From a virus, in the IMG/VR virus record IMGVR_UViG_3300048999_000056, positions 48,819 through 112,818 of that record: 64,000 nucleotides of DNA, one strand, 5' to 3'. Of this stretch, positions 9,716 through 17,168 are shown one piece after another. A program made the translations under genes and the position numbers. The notes under the pieces were generated by a model that did not search any database, was not told the DNA's origin, and was given only the letters and a program-made list of their open reading frames with translations. Positions within the stretch are counted from its first letter, which is position 1; each line of letters starts with the position of its first letter.

Positions 9716-10227
9716 AGCCATTGCCATGTTTTGCGGTGTTTGATTGCATGAACGGTTGCGACGCAGATATTGTATGAGCCGGCAATCTTGGCAAAAGATA
9801 ACTGTCCTGCCTGTAGAAGTGCGCGGATTTCTAGGACATCAGCTTCGCTCAACTTGGATTGGCGTATCTCGGTTCCGTATGCCTGTTTACCGTGCCGTTG
9901 CTTGTCTAGGTTATTTTGGCGTCTAGTTGCCCATCTGACGTTCGACGCTCTATTGTTCATTCTGTCGGAATCCCAGTGTGCCACTTCATGTTTGGTCGAT
10001 GGTCGCGGACCATGGAATGCTGTGCATACGAGCACATGGATGCCAACGTGCTGTTTTCTGCCGTTTACGTCGATGATGTTCGTGAAGAGGTAGCCGTTAT
10101 TCTGCGGAATAACTGGCGCCAAGGGTGCTGAGTGATAAGGACTCCTGATCCGACCATAGCTGCTTGCTTCGTAACCGGGAAATCCCGGAATTGATCGCCA
10201 CTGCTCCGGCAATGCGCGTCGTATCAT
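9712..10227 (-). CDS. NUMOD4-HNH homing endonuclease, antisense in late operon
   Basis: 171 residues. NUMOD4 DNA-binding motif at residues ~8-35 (WRSIPGFPGYEASSYGRIRS), HNH nuclease (EVAHWDSDRMNNRASNVRW) at ~80-100, and a C-terminal helix-turn-helix (LSFAKIAGSYNICVATVHAI). Start at 10227 with GGAGGGA upstream. It points against every neighbour and sits exactly between the endolysin and holin-like genes, as expected for a selfish insertion. It probably cleaves the equivalent intergenic site in phages lacking it. The insertion does not disrupt a gene here. Confidence 0.9.
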   Translation of the reverse strand: MIRRALPEQWRSIPGFPGYEASSYGRIRSPYHSAPLAPVIPQNNGYLFTNIIDVNGRKQHVGIHVLVCTAFHGPRPSTKHEVAHWDSDRMNNRASNVRWATRRQNNLDKQRHGKQAYGTEIRQSKLSEADVLEIRALLQAGQLSFAKIAGSYNICVATVHAIKHRKTWQWL

Positions 10228-10263
10228 GGCTTCCCTCCGTTCTCTGAATAGGGTATACCACGC

Positions 10264-10719
10264 GTGAATCCTAATACCATCGATCTCACGCCGATCATCA
10301 ATGCGCTGATCGCTGTCGCAGCGGCGATGATCGCGCCGTCAGCCGCGCTGCTCCTGGCATGGCTGCGCTCGCGCAAGCATTGGAAAATTCTTGAAGACGC
10401 GCAGATGAATCAAGTGATCACCGAGTCAGCGCAACGCCTCGGGGCAGCGTTTCTGACCAAAGTACAGAAAGCAGGAGAATCCGTCCATGATGTTGACGTT
10501 GGCAACCCGGAGCTGGCGCTGTTCGCCAACAGGATCATCAGCGGCTATCCTGGCTTCGTGGCAAGGCTCGGCTACACGCCGGATAAAGTGGCTGCAGTCA
10601 TCCTCGATGAAGCGCAACGCCTTGGGCATCTGTCGCCGACCGTGCCTGCGCCCGCGCCAAGCGCGCAAGGCGCCATGCGTCTAGCTGCCGCCGCCCCCAA
10701 CATTCAGGCGTATCCATGA
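10264..10719 (+). CDS. Holin-like membrane protein
   Basis: 151 residues with a GTG start at 10264; an AGGG sequence lies 10 bases upstream. One strong membrane segment at residues ~10-34 (IINALIAVAAAMIAPSAALLLAWL) is followed by a soluble helical domain and a Pro/Ala-rich tail. Position between the endolysin and a lipoprotein gene suggests a role in lysis timing or endolysin export; single-TM phage holins of this layout exist. I do not recognise the family, so holin is an inference from topology and context. Confidence 0.6.
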   Translation: MNPNTIDLTPIINALIAVAAAMIAPSAALLLAWLRSRKHWKILEDAQMNQVITESAQRLGAAFLTKVQKAGESVHDVDVGNPELALFANRIISGYPGFVARLGYTPDKVAAVILDEAQRLGHLSPTVPAPAPSAQGAMRLAAAAPNIQAYP

Positions 10720-11231
10720 AACGCCGCAACATCCTTTCATTGCCGGTCAGTATCGCGCTGACAACATGCGCGGGCAACCTGACGATCAGTCAGGCCGTCG
10801 AGGACGTGGCGCTGATCGCGGACGGCTTTCTCGGGGTGCTGCCGAACATTGTCGGCATAGCCGGTCTGAGCACAGACGATCTAACACGCGCTGCAGGCTG
10901 GATTGCCGACCTCCACACGCTCGCGGTGCGGCTCAGGGAAGCCACCACAGCTGCCGAGGCGGCGCCGATCGTCCGACAGGTCCAAGGGACGCTGGGACGG
11001 CTCGCGGGCATCCTGGCGTTCTTCCCCGTGCCTGCTCCGGTGGTGCTGGCGCTGCAGATGGCGCAGGCGCTGGTGCCGCTGGTGTACGCCGCATTCAACG
11101 TGCCGCAGCCGCAGGCGCCGAACCGGGCGCTTGCCCGCTTCACCTCGCCATCGGTGACGCCTGATCAGGCGCGGGCGACTCTGAAACAACTAGCCACGAG
11201 GTCACACAATGCCAGCGATGAAGTTAGGTAA
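10716..11231 (+). CDS. Predicted lipoprotein in lysis cluster (possible spanin component)
   Basis: 171 residues, ATGA overlap with the previous gene. The N-terminus MKRRNILSLPVSIALTTCAGN ends in a plausible lipobox (LTTC, Cys18). The rest is helical with a hydrophobic stretch at ~95-130 (LAFFPVPAPVVLALQMAQAL). An outer-membrane lipoprotein encoded after endolysin and holin-like genes could be an outer spanin, but there is no separate inner-spanin gene with the usual coiled coil nearby, so this remains a guess. Confidence 0.6.
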   Translation: MKRRNILSLPVSIALTTCAGNLTISQAVEDVALIADGFLGVLPNIVGIAGLSTDDLTRAAGWIADLHTLAVRLREATTAAEAAPIVRQVQGTLGRLAGILAFFPVPAPVVLALQMAQALVPLVYAAFNVPQPQAPNRALARFTSPSVTPDQARATLKQLATRSHNASDEVR

Positions 11232-11979
11232 ACGCGCCGCTGTTGACGATCCGCGCATTCCGCGTATGTCAGTAGCGACGCAAGGCAAGCTGCCGTTTCC
11301 GCCCGCCAACGTGAACTGGTATGCGGCTGTCGGCGAGTGGGGCATGCTCGGCAATGACACGGTCGGCGATTGTGTCGAGGCCGCTGGCCTGCACGCGATG
11401 CTGCAGATGTCCACTTACGCTGGTGATCGGTCGATACCGACTACTGCGGACGCGTTGAAGTGGTACGAGGCGACCGGGTGGCGACCGGACGATCCATCAA
11501 CCGATCAGGGGAGCTACGTTCTAGGACCAGAAGGTATGCTGCCCTGGTGGCATCTCAACGACGTTCCTTGCGGCGGACGGACGACGCGGCTCGACGCATT
11601 CATGCAGATCAAGCAGAAGAACGTGACGGAATGGCGCCAAGGCATCTGGATATTCGGCGGTCTGCTGCTCGGCATACAGCTGCCGGAAGCGATTGTGTCC
11701 GGTATTCAAATCCCTTATGTCTGGTCGGAGTTCGGCGGCCCGATTGCTGGCGGTCACGAAATCTGGGTGCCTGGCTACCAGCAAAACGGATCGAGCCGGC
11801 TCTACGACCTGATCTCGTGGGGGCAGCGGTTCCGTGCTACCGAGGAGTTCCTGCTCAATTGCGTTGACGAATGCGTGGTGATCGTGGACAACCGCGAGAT
11901 GAACAAGCGCGGCGTCAATGCAGCTGGTCTGAGCTACACGCAACTGACGAATGACCTCAAGCTGATCAACAGAGGCTGA
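11209..11979 (+). CDS. Papain-like cysteine peptidase-fold protein
   Basis: 256 residues. It overlaps the previous gene by 23 bases; ATG 11209 follows an ACGAGG-type site. Key pattern: LGNDTVGDCVEAAGLHAML (candidate nucleophile Cys at the start of a helix), GGHEIWVPGY (candidate His) and LISWGQRF (Trp-Gly after a strand), the order found in papain-fold proteins. Related phage proteins of unknown function carry the same GND..GDC motif. It could be a cell-wall amidase/peptidase or a structural relic of the fold. Catalysis is not established. Confidence 0.55.
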   Translation: MPAMKLGKRAAVDDPRIPRMSVATQGKLPFPPANVNWYAAVGEWGMLGNDTVGDCVEAAGLHAMLQMSTYAGDRSIPTTADALKWYEATGWRPDDPSTDQGSYVLGPEGMLPWWHLNDVPCGGRTTRLDAFMQIKQKNVTEWRQGIWIFGGLLLGIQLPEAIVSGIQIPYVWSEFGGPIAGGHEIWVPGYQQNGSSRLYDLISWGQRFRATEEFLLNCVDECVVIVDNREMNKRGVNAAGLSYTQLTNDLKLINRG

Positions 11980-11981
11980 CC

Positions 11982-12437
11982 ATGGCAATTCTCAACGCAA
12001 CAGCCGGCATATCAGGTGTCGGCAGGCTGACGGCAATCGCTGCGGCAAAGGAAACAGCGACGGCGGTCCTGTCGGGCAATGCCAGCGTATTTGTCAACGC
12101 TGTCAATGCGCTGCATCTGGCGAGCCCGCCAAACTATCCGATTCCGCCGCAGGCGGATGACGCTGCGCCTGTCTTTCTTGTCGATCCGGCAACCGGTGCC
12201 GCAGTCGGCGCAACAGGACCGTACGCAAACGCACTGCCGGTGACGCCGGCCGATGTCGGCTCACTGCCGGCAACCACGCGTGCGTTGTGGATCGGCGGTG
12301 CCGGTAACGTGACGGTTGACACTCTTGGCGGACAGACAGTCACGCTGACCGCAGTGGCAGCAGGAACATTGCTGCCACTGCAAGTCTCGCGTGTCCGTGC
12401 GGCGACAACGGCGACGTTGGTCGTCGCGTTGTGGTGA
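11982..12437 (+). CDS. Small late protein with adhesin-type N-terminal repeat
   Basis: 151 residues, two bases after the previous stop. Residues 1-45 (ILNATAGISGVGRLTAIAA ... TAVLSGNASVFVNA) are one to two copies of the ~20-residue unit that makes up the adhesin at 4879-9225. The rest is a compact beta domain (LPATTRALWIGGAGNVTVDT) similar to small phage proteins of unknown function. Last rightward gene before the repeat tract. Probably virion associated; function unknown. Confidence 0.7.
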   Translation: MAILNATAGISGVGRLTAIAAAKETATAVLSGNASVFVNAVNALHLASPPNYPIPPQADDAAPVFLVDPATGAAVGATGPYANALPVTPADVGSLPATTRALWIGGAGNVTVDTLGGQTVTLTAVAAGTLLPLQVSRVRAATTATLVVALW

Positions 12438-13446
12438 TGCCTGCGCTGACGGGTCGCACCCTGCCGCGCCTAACCGTGTCGGGCGATGCCTGCCAAGCCC
12501 TGACAATCCACGTCTTGCGTTGCCGTGCCGTGCCGGGCCTGCCGGGTCAAGCCGGGACCTTCCGAGCGTTGCGATGCCGCGTCTGCCCCGCCATGACATG
12601 CCTTGCCGTTGCGAGCGTAGCCTTGCCTGCGCTGTCTTGCCGTGACGGACCTAGCCGCGCTCTGCCCTGTCGAGCCTGCCATGCCATGCCCTGACGATCT
12701 ATGCCATCCCGAGCCGAGCCTAGCCAGCCACGTCAAGCCGTGCCTTGACACGTCTTTCCAAGCCTAGCCGAGCCGAGTCTGCGTTGACCTGCCAATCGAT
12801 ACCTCGCCGTGCCAAGCCGCGTCTGCCCTGCCTCGGCCTGCCGAACGATACCATGCCCTGCAGACCCATGCCTGCGATGCCGGAACGTGCCCTGCGCTCT
12901 CGTGCCACGTCACCACGTACCCTGCCTGCGCCGCCTCAACGCGTCCTACCGAGCCAAGCCGAGACAAGCCTGCGATGCGGCGCCTAGCCTCGCCTCGACG
13001 GATGTCGCCTCGCCTAGCCTGCGTTGCCACAACCAGCCCCCCGAGATCAGGCGAACCCAGCGTGTCCAAGCCTGCCACGCGCCGCCCGGACTGCCCTTGC
13101 CTATCGGTGTCGCCCCGAGCCGGCCGCGCCCTGCCTCGCCCAGTCTCGTCCTGCCAGGACGTGCCTTGCCTGCCCCGTCGTGACGTGCCCAGCGCGGCGT
13201 AGCCGAGCCTGCCATGCCATGACCGGTCTAGTCCCGCCTAACCATAGCGGGCCGCGCCTGCCCCGCCATCCGGGCGTCGCCTTGCCGAGCCTTGTCGAAC
13301 CATGCCTGCGACGCCTTGCCACGGCGTTACGCGTCTAGCCGCACCTTGCCGAGCCTGCGACGCGATGCCTTGCCAAGCCACGTCGCAACCCGCCAAGCCT
13401 GCGTTGCCATCCCTCGAATTGCCCAGCCAACGCTAACCCTGCCCTG
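12438..13446. repeat. Degenerate pentanucleotide tract 1 (NNGCC period 5)
   Basis: About 1 kb without credible genes. GCC recurs every five bases on the + strand: from 12676 to 12725, 7 of 10 consecutive in-phase pentamers end in GCC (ctgcc, atgcc, atgcc, atgcc, gagcc, gagcc, tagcc). The phase slips by one base every 50-100 bases. The strand is C-rich, so a leftward transcript would be G-rich (GGCNN). Longer words recur: cgagcctgccatgccatg at 12671 and 13204, and cctgcgttgcca near 13018 and 13398. Open frames inside it are low-complexity by-products of the period. It lies where rightward late and leftward early genes converge. Confidence 0.85.
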
Positions 13447-13456
13447 TACACAAGGC

Positions 13457-13476
13457 GAGGCGGCCGAAGCCGCCCC
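13457..13476. terminator. GC hairpin with UUCG-type loop between convergent units
   Basis: GGCGGC-cgaa-GCCGCC at 13459-13474 reads as a stem with a UUCG loop on the leftward transcript. There is no clear T-run on either side, so it may pause or protect RNA ends more than terminate. It sits 25 bases after the last leftward gene and at the edge of the pentanucleotide tract. Confidence 0.4.
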
Positions 13477-13499
13477 GTTAGTGTTAGATATTATGACTG

Positions 13500-14021
13500 C
13501 TACTGTCTGCGGCGCTTTCGCCCTGCCTTGCGGTCGGGGCCTTTGCGTGCTGGCGACTTCACCGTGCCACCTTCCAGCTGATCCTGCCGGCGCCGCTCCA
13601 GTTCGGCAATCCGCTGGCCTTCATCGAACAGGCGCGACATTTCGGTCAACCGCTGATACTTGATATGGAAGCGGTTGAAGTCATCTAGCGCGTCCTTCAA
13701 CATGACGCGCCGCAAGTCACGATCGGGCAGAATGCGATCAAGCGGACGATAACCGCCGCCCGCGTGACGATCGATACTCAACGAGATCATGGTGCGCTGC
13801 CCGGTATCGTCAACAACATGAATGGCAATCAGGCGGCGTATCTGGTCGAGCCGATAGCGGTATCCTGCCTTGGCGTCTTCCCATTCGAGTTCTTCATGCA
13901 GTGCCGAGCTGGGATGCGTAGCAGCCCAGTCGTGCACCACCTTGACGTAGAGATTGCCATCGGGATCGAGCCGGCGCAGCGCCTCCAGTTCCTGCTGGAT
14001 GCGCGCCGTGGATTCAAGCAT
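13500..14021 (-). CDS. Conserved phage protein, unknown
   Basis: 173 residues; start at ATG 14021 with AGGAGG eight bases upstream. The pattern NLYVKVVHDWAATHPSSALH, EELEWEDAKAGYRYRLDQIR and later LKDALDDFNRFHIKYQRL recurs in many phages (a ~140-residue protein with an HD..LEWDD core). Function is unknown to me. The C-terminus is very basic (KSPARKGPDRKAGRKRRRQ), suggesting nucleic-acid contact. Last gene of the leftward block. Confidence 0.75.
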   Translation of the reverse strand: MLESTARIQQELEALRRLDPDGNLYVKVVHDWAATHPSSALHEELEWEDAKAGYRYRLDQIRRLIAIHVVDDTGQRTMISLSIDRHAGGGYRPLDRILPDRDLRRVMLKDALDDFNRFHIKYQRLTEMSRLFDEGQRIAELERRRQDQLEGGTVKSPARKGPDRKAGRKRRRQ

Positions 14022-14262
14022 TGTTCGGCCTCCTGGTTGAACGCGCGGCCCAGCCGATAGCGTTCGCCAGATCGCCTTTTTCCATTGCCAGCTCATACTT
14101 GTTGAGTGCGAGCATGTGTTGCGTGAACTTGCGCTCGCGCCGTGCCCATGTGCCAATACGCCGCTTCCTCCGAGGCGGCGTTTCCTGCAATGCTTTCTCC
14201 TTCAGCGCCTCTTGTGCGAGGCGCTGCCCTTCACGGGTTATGTTTTTCAACCGGCTAAGCAT
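14014..14262 (-). CDS. Small basic helical protein, unknown
   Basis: 82 residues, overlapping both neighbours (its ATG lies in the last codons of the upstream gene, its 3' end overlaps the next start). Rich in Arg/Lys with two helices (LKNITREGQRLAQEALKEKA, LNKYELAMEKGDLANAIGWA). No ribosome site of its own is evident, so it probably depends on translational coupling. No family recognised. Confidence 0.65.
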   Translation of the reverse strand: MLSRLKNITREGQRLAQEALKEKALQETPPRRKRRIGTWARRERKFTQHMLALNKYELAMEKGDLANAIGWAARSTRRPNNA

Positions 14263-15265
14263 TGCTGTTGACTACGTCCCACAAGCCCCAGTCCAGACCG
14301 TTGGAGTTCGGCGAGGAGGGCCGCCCCTCGCCGACGCCGACCTGCATACCGGCAATCGCCATCAGGTTGACCACGTCGGTTGCCGAGAACTGCCGCGCGT
14401 CCCAGCGGACGGTCACGGCGGCGTTCCACTTTTCCCACATAGGCCGGTGGCGGATATCGGCAACGCCTGATGCGTTGCGGGCTGGCGCCTCGTGCAGCCG
14501 TGGCGTGCCGTTGATCTTGACGAGCGGCTGCCCATCCTGATCGAGTCCGTCCGGCACGATGAACAACGACAGCTTGGCGCGTGTCATCGTGAAGCCGGCA
14601 AGGCGGCACGCGTCAATCATCGCGTTGCGGAAAGCCGGCGCCGGAATGCCGTGCCATCCGTCACGCGCGATATGCTGCGCCAGACGGTAGATTTCTTCGA
14701 AGTCCTTCGGCTCGCGACGGCGGCGTGACTTTTCGCCCTGCGAACCCGCCTTCTGCCGCTCCACCATCATGTTGACGGCTTTCTGGCTGAATTTGTGTTG
14801 CACGTAAGGCGTAGAGCCTCTGATGTAGACGATGCCGCGATCGAACTGCGGCGGTTGAATGACGACGCGCGTCACCTTGCCGCTCAACACGCCAACCGTG
14901 CCTTGCTCCATGGTGCTGTCGAGCGTTTCGATCGGGATCGGCGAGGCGGGTATCCTGCCGAAATTGTCGGTGTTGCGCATTGACGGCCCGGCTACTGCAC
15001 CCTTGCCGTTCTTGCCCTTGCCGTTCCGACCGATCGTCGCCTCACGTTCCGCCAGCAGGTCCGCAACCGGATTGCCGCCAGCGTGCGCCGCCTCGAATGC
15101 GGCTTTCTGCTGTCTCTCGTCGCGTGACATAGGTCCGCGCTTGCCGGGCTCGCGTGCCCAAACGGCCGGCTCAACGTCTTCGACTGCGGGAGCTGTCCCC
15201 CTCTGCGCCAGCTTCTTGGCCTTCAATGCCTTCTTGGCGCTTTTCTTGTCCTTCAACGTCGTCAT
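14255..15265 (-). CDS. Conserved phage protein with RAMP-like C-terminal pattern
   Basis: 336 residues; start at ATG 15265 after GAGGG. The first ~125 residues are basic and disordered (KDKKSAKKALKAKKLAQRG). From ~130 on: YIRGSTPYVQHKF, DGWHGIPAPAFRNAMIDACR, DIRHRPMWEKWNAAVTV and a glycine-rich end QVGVGEGRP...GLDWGLWDV. This set is widespread in phages as a hypothetical protein. The order (substrate strand, IPAxAFRxAxxxA helix, G-rich loop near the end) resembles RAMP/Cas7-type RNA-binding folds, which is my inference. A promoter-like element lies directly upstream. Confidence 0.72.
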   Translation of the reverse strand: MTTLKDKKSAKKALKAKKLAQRGTAPAVEDVEPAVWAREPGKRGPMSRDERQQKAAFEAAHAGGNPVADLLAEREATIGRNGKGKNGKGAVAGPSMRNTDNFGRIPASPIPIETLDSTMEQGTVGVLSGKVTRVVIQPPQFDRGIVYIRGSTPYVQHKFSQKAVNMMVERQKAGSQGEKSRRRREPKDFEEIYRLAQHIARDGWHGIPAPAFRNAMIDACRLAGFTMTRAKLSLFIVPDGLDQDGQPLVKINGTPRLHEAPARNASGVADIRHRPMWEKWNAAVTVRWDARQFSATDVVNLMAIAGMQVGVGEGRPSSPNSNGLDWGLWDVVNSNA

Positions 15266-15314
15266 GTCGTTTTCCCTCATGTATGCGATGGGCGCGGCTT
15301 TTATTGCCCGCCAT

Positions 15315-15348
15315 CCTATATATACAAAACGCCTATTCGTGTTGAACT
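15315..15348 (-). promoter_or_regulatory. Phage promoter candidate (TCAACACG ... GTATATATA)
   Basis: On the minus strand TTCAACACG (15347-15339) is followed after 12 bases by GTATATATAGG (15325-15315). The same pair recurs at 18066-18101 and 22921-22957, each time just after a stop and 50-110 bases before the next leftward gene. Here it overlaps the last codons of the cysteine-cluster gene. Confidence 0.6.
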
Positions 15349-15914
15349 CGCGCAATGGCGGCGTCCATTTCTTCTTGGCTGACCATGTTGCTTTGCTCCT
15401 CGATCCATTCCTCGCCGGGCTTCGTCGGCGGTATCAGCAACATGGCGCTTTCACCCTCGCGGTTCGTCGTGCGGACCGACGCCGGAATCCCGTGGCGCTG
15501 CCATATCTTCAACAGATAAGCGCGCAATGTCGGGTCGCGGTGTGCGTCAGGACGCGCGGGATCGAGCCATATCTGCAGACTGAGCATTGGCTGCTCGTTG
15601 ATCGTGAATGCCTGCAGATCGGGGCTGATGATGTAACCGCCCTGGTCGGGGCGCTGCAGGCCCGAGGTATCGGGATCGAACAGCCAGCGACAGGACCACG
15701 CCATACAGACGCGTGGCCGGCTGGCGTAGATGCCGCAGCGTCGGTGATCGGACAGATGCGGGCAGGGCACTCCGGCCGGTTTCTCGCCTACCGGCGGGGG
15801 CAATGAAACCGGGACATGGGTGCAGCACATGGTACACGGACCGCAGCGCCGCTGCATGCCCTTGACCTTGATACGATCGCCGAACATCGGCATGTCGGGG
15901 TGCGCGCCAATCAT
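15333..15914 (-). CDS. YkgJ-type cysteine-cluster protein
   Basis: 193 residues; ATG 15914 follows GGAGAGG. Cys motif RRCGPCTMCC, then VPCPHLS, then RCGIYASRPRVCMAW matches the YkgJ/PF03692 family (CxxCxxCC...C...CxIYxxRPxxC), thought to bind zinc or an Fe-S cluster. Function in phages is unknown. C-terminal part (residues ~95-193) is a mixed domain that reads SMLLIPPTKPGEEWI-like. Adjacent to the next upstream gene with no gap. Confidence 0.8.
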   Translation of the reverse strand: MIGAHPDMPMFGDRIKVKGMQRRCGPCTMCCTHVPVSLPPPVGEKPAGVPCPHLSDHRRCGIYASRPRVCMAWSCRWLFDPDTSGLQRPDQGGYIISPDLQAFTINEQPMLSLQIWLDPARPDAHRDPTLRAYLLKIWQRHGIPASVRTTNREGESAMLLIPPTKPGEEWIEEQSNMVSQEEMDAAIARVQHE

Positions 15915-16193
15915 TCAATCCTCTCCTTCGCGGATATGGTCAACGTAGTCGATCAGCTCGTGCGCCGACAACCGAGTTTCCGGTATGTCATGCTTCGTCC
16001 AGAACTCAACGAGGATATACCGTGCGCCCGCTACAGGGCGGCTGTGAGGCTGCGGGATCGTGGTGAGGACACGAATGCGGGCGCACGACATGAGCGCCCT
16101 CCAGCGACTCGCGTCGCGTTGCTCGTCAGTCTCTGCAAGCGGCAACCGCCGCAGTCGTTGTCCTGACTGCGGCGGCATAGGTTTTCTAGCCAT
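15915..16193 (-). CDS. Small protein, unknown
   Basis: 92 residues, ending directly before the cysteine-cluster start (TGA then ATG). Basic N-terminal half and acidic C-terminal half (HELIDYVDHIREGED). The ribosome site is weak (GGGATGG). No family recognised. Confidence 0.6.
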   Translation of the reverse strand: MARKPMPPQSGQRLRRLPLAETDEQRDASRWRALMSCARIRVLTTIPQPHSRPVAGARYILVEFWTKHDIPETRLSAHELIDYVDHIREGED

Positions 16194-16223
16194 CTGCGAC
16201 CATCCCCTATCATGCGGTATCGG

Positions 16224-16691
16224 CTAGTCTCTCGTTCCGTCCCAGACCGCGTTAACCGGATCGGTGCTTTCGACAGCGCAAGCGTCACGCACGTTCGACC
16301 AACGGGCAGCGAGGTTCCGCACGTAGTTTTCTGCCTCCTCCTTGGTGGCATAGCGCTGCGCGTTATTGTAGGGCAGGCCGTTGATAGTAACCTGCGCCAT
16401 CCACGACCGGTTTGCGAGCATGGCTTTCGAGTGGAAGACGTAGCCTTTCGGGTCATCGTCGTGGGTGAGGAAACCCCTGATACGCCGGTCACGAATGTTG
16501 ATAGCGGCGGGCATGGTGAAGTAGGTGTCCGCCTCGCCTGTCACGTAGACCGTCCGACACCTGCCATCGGGACAGGGGCAGTTACGGACGCCGGCAAGCG
16601 ACGGTCCGCTGTCCCAGTCAGTGAACATCGGTATCGAGCCGTTAGGCTCTGCCTCGCCGGCTCGGTCGAAGCGATATTTCTTCATGCCCAT
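16224..16691 (-). CDS. Conserved small phage protein, unknown
   Basis: 155 residues; start at ATG 16691, which overlaps the stop of the small membrane-protein gene as TGATG, so coupling decides this start over the in-frame ATG at 16733. Contains a Cys trio (NCPCPDGRC) and an aromatic beta region (YVFHSKAMLANRSWMAQVTI). C-terminal helix ATKEEAENYVRNLAARW. Function unknown. Confidence 0.65.
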   Translation of the reverse strand: MGMKKYRFDRAGEAEPNGSIPMFTDWDSGPSLAGVRNCPCPDGRCRTVYVTGEADTYFTMPAAINIRDRRIRGFLTHDDDPKGYVFHSKAMLANRSWMAQVTINGLPYNNAQRYATKEEAENYVRNLAARWSNVRDACAVESTDPVNAVWDGTRD

Positions 16692-16807
16692 CAGCTGTTC
16701 CAATCGATCTGAATTTCGCCGAATACCCACCATACGAGAACCGCGCCGCCGAATACCAGACCGGCCATCAGTCCGTTCCGCCGGAATGCCTTGACGTTGG
16801 CGCTCAC
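16691..16807 (-). CDS. 38-residue single-TM protein
   Basis: GTG start at 16807 overlaps the upstream stop as GTGA. Basic N-terminus (VSANVKAFRRNG), then one membrane span (LMAGLVFGGAVLVWWVFG) and a short acidic end. Too short to assign. Coupling at both ends argues that it is translated. Several other tiny membrane proteins of this kind occur in the leftward block. Confidence 0.6.
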   Translation of the reverse strand: MSANVKAFRRNGLMAGLVFGGAVLVWWVFGEIQIDWNS

Positions 16808-17094
16808 GTCTTCCTCCCCGCCCCCTGCAGAAAGCGATCGGTGCGGATCAACGACGCTATGATCTTGTAGCGCTCGCCAGTGTCATAGCCGCGTCGCACC
16901 ATCTTGTGCTCGCCATCTGTCAGGCGTGGCTCCTCGTTGTGCTTCGCCAGGAAGTCGCGCACGTTCTGGGTGTAGCGCCGTAGTGCCTCCGTAGCAGTGA
17001 CAGAGCGCTCAGGCTCCGGCTCGTCTTCGAAGATTACGCGTGGCGGTGTCGTAAAGCGCTCGGGGATAGTCACGTGTTTGATCCTTTCGACCAT
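16804..17094 (-). CDS. Small acidic/helical protein, unknown
   Basis: 96 residues from ATG 17094, which lacks a clear ribosome site. A GTG at 17073 (VTIPERFTT) lies ten bases after AAGGA and may be the true start. Helical C-terminal two thirds with DGEHKMVRRGYDTGERYKII. It is the first gene after a strong terminator, so it needs read-through or a promoter I cannot see. Confidence 0.6.
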   Translation of the reverse strand: MVERIKHVTIPERFTTPPRVIFEDEPEPERSVTATEALRRYTQNVRDFLAKHNEEPRLTDGEHKMVRRGYDTGERYKIIASLIRTDRFLQGAGRKT

Positions 17095-17110
17095 TTGCAG
17101 CTGAGTTGTA

Positions 17111-17146
17111 GCAAAAGAAATGGTCCGCCCCTTGCGAGGCGGACCG
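17111..17146 (-). terminator. Rho-independent terminator after 17169-17954 gene
   Basis: Minus-strand stem GGTCCGCC / GGCGGACC (17145-17138 and 17129-17122) with an 8-base loop, then ATTTCTTTTG. It ends the single-gene unit that starts at the 18066-18101 promoter. Confidence 0.8.
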
Positions 17147-17168
17147 AGTTGTTAGGCTGGGCTTATGC

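Noticed and set aside
12438-13446. Several open frames of 60-120 codons in both directions in tract 1
   Set aside because: All are low complexity with a five-codon cycle (Arg/Gly/Ala/His-rich), lack ribosome sites and overlap each other in most frames. They follow from the NNGCC period.
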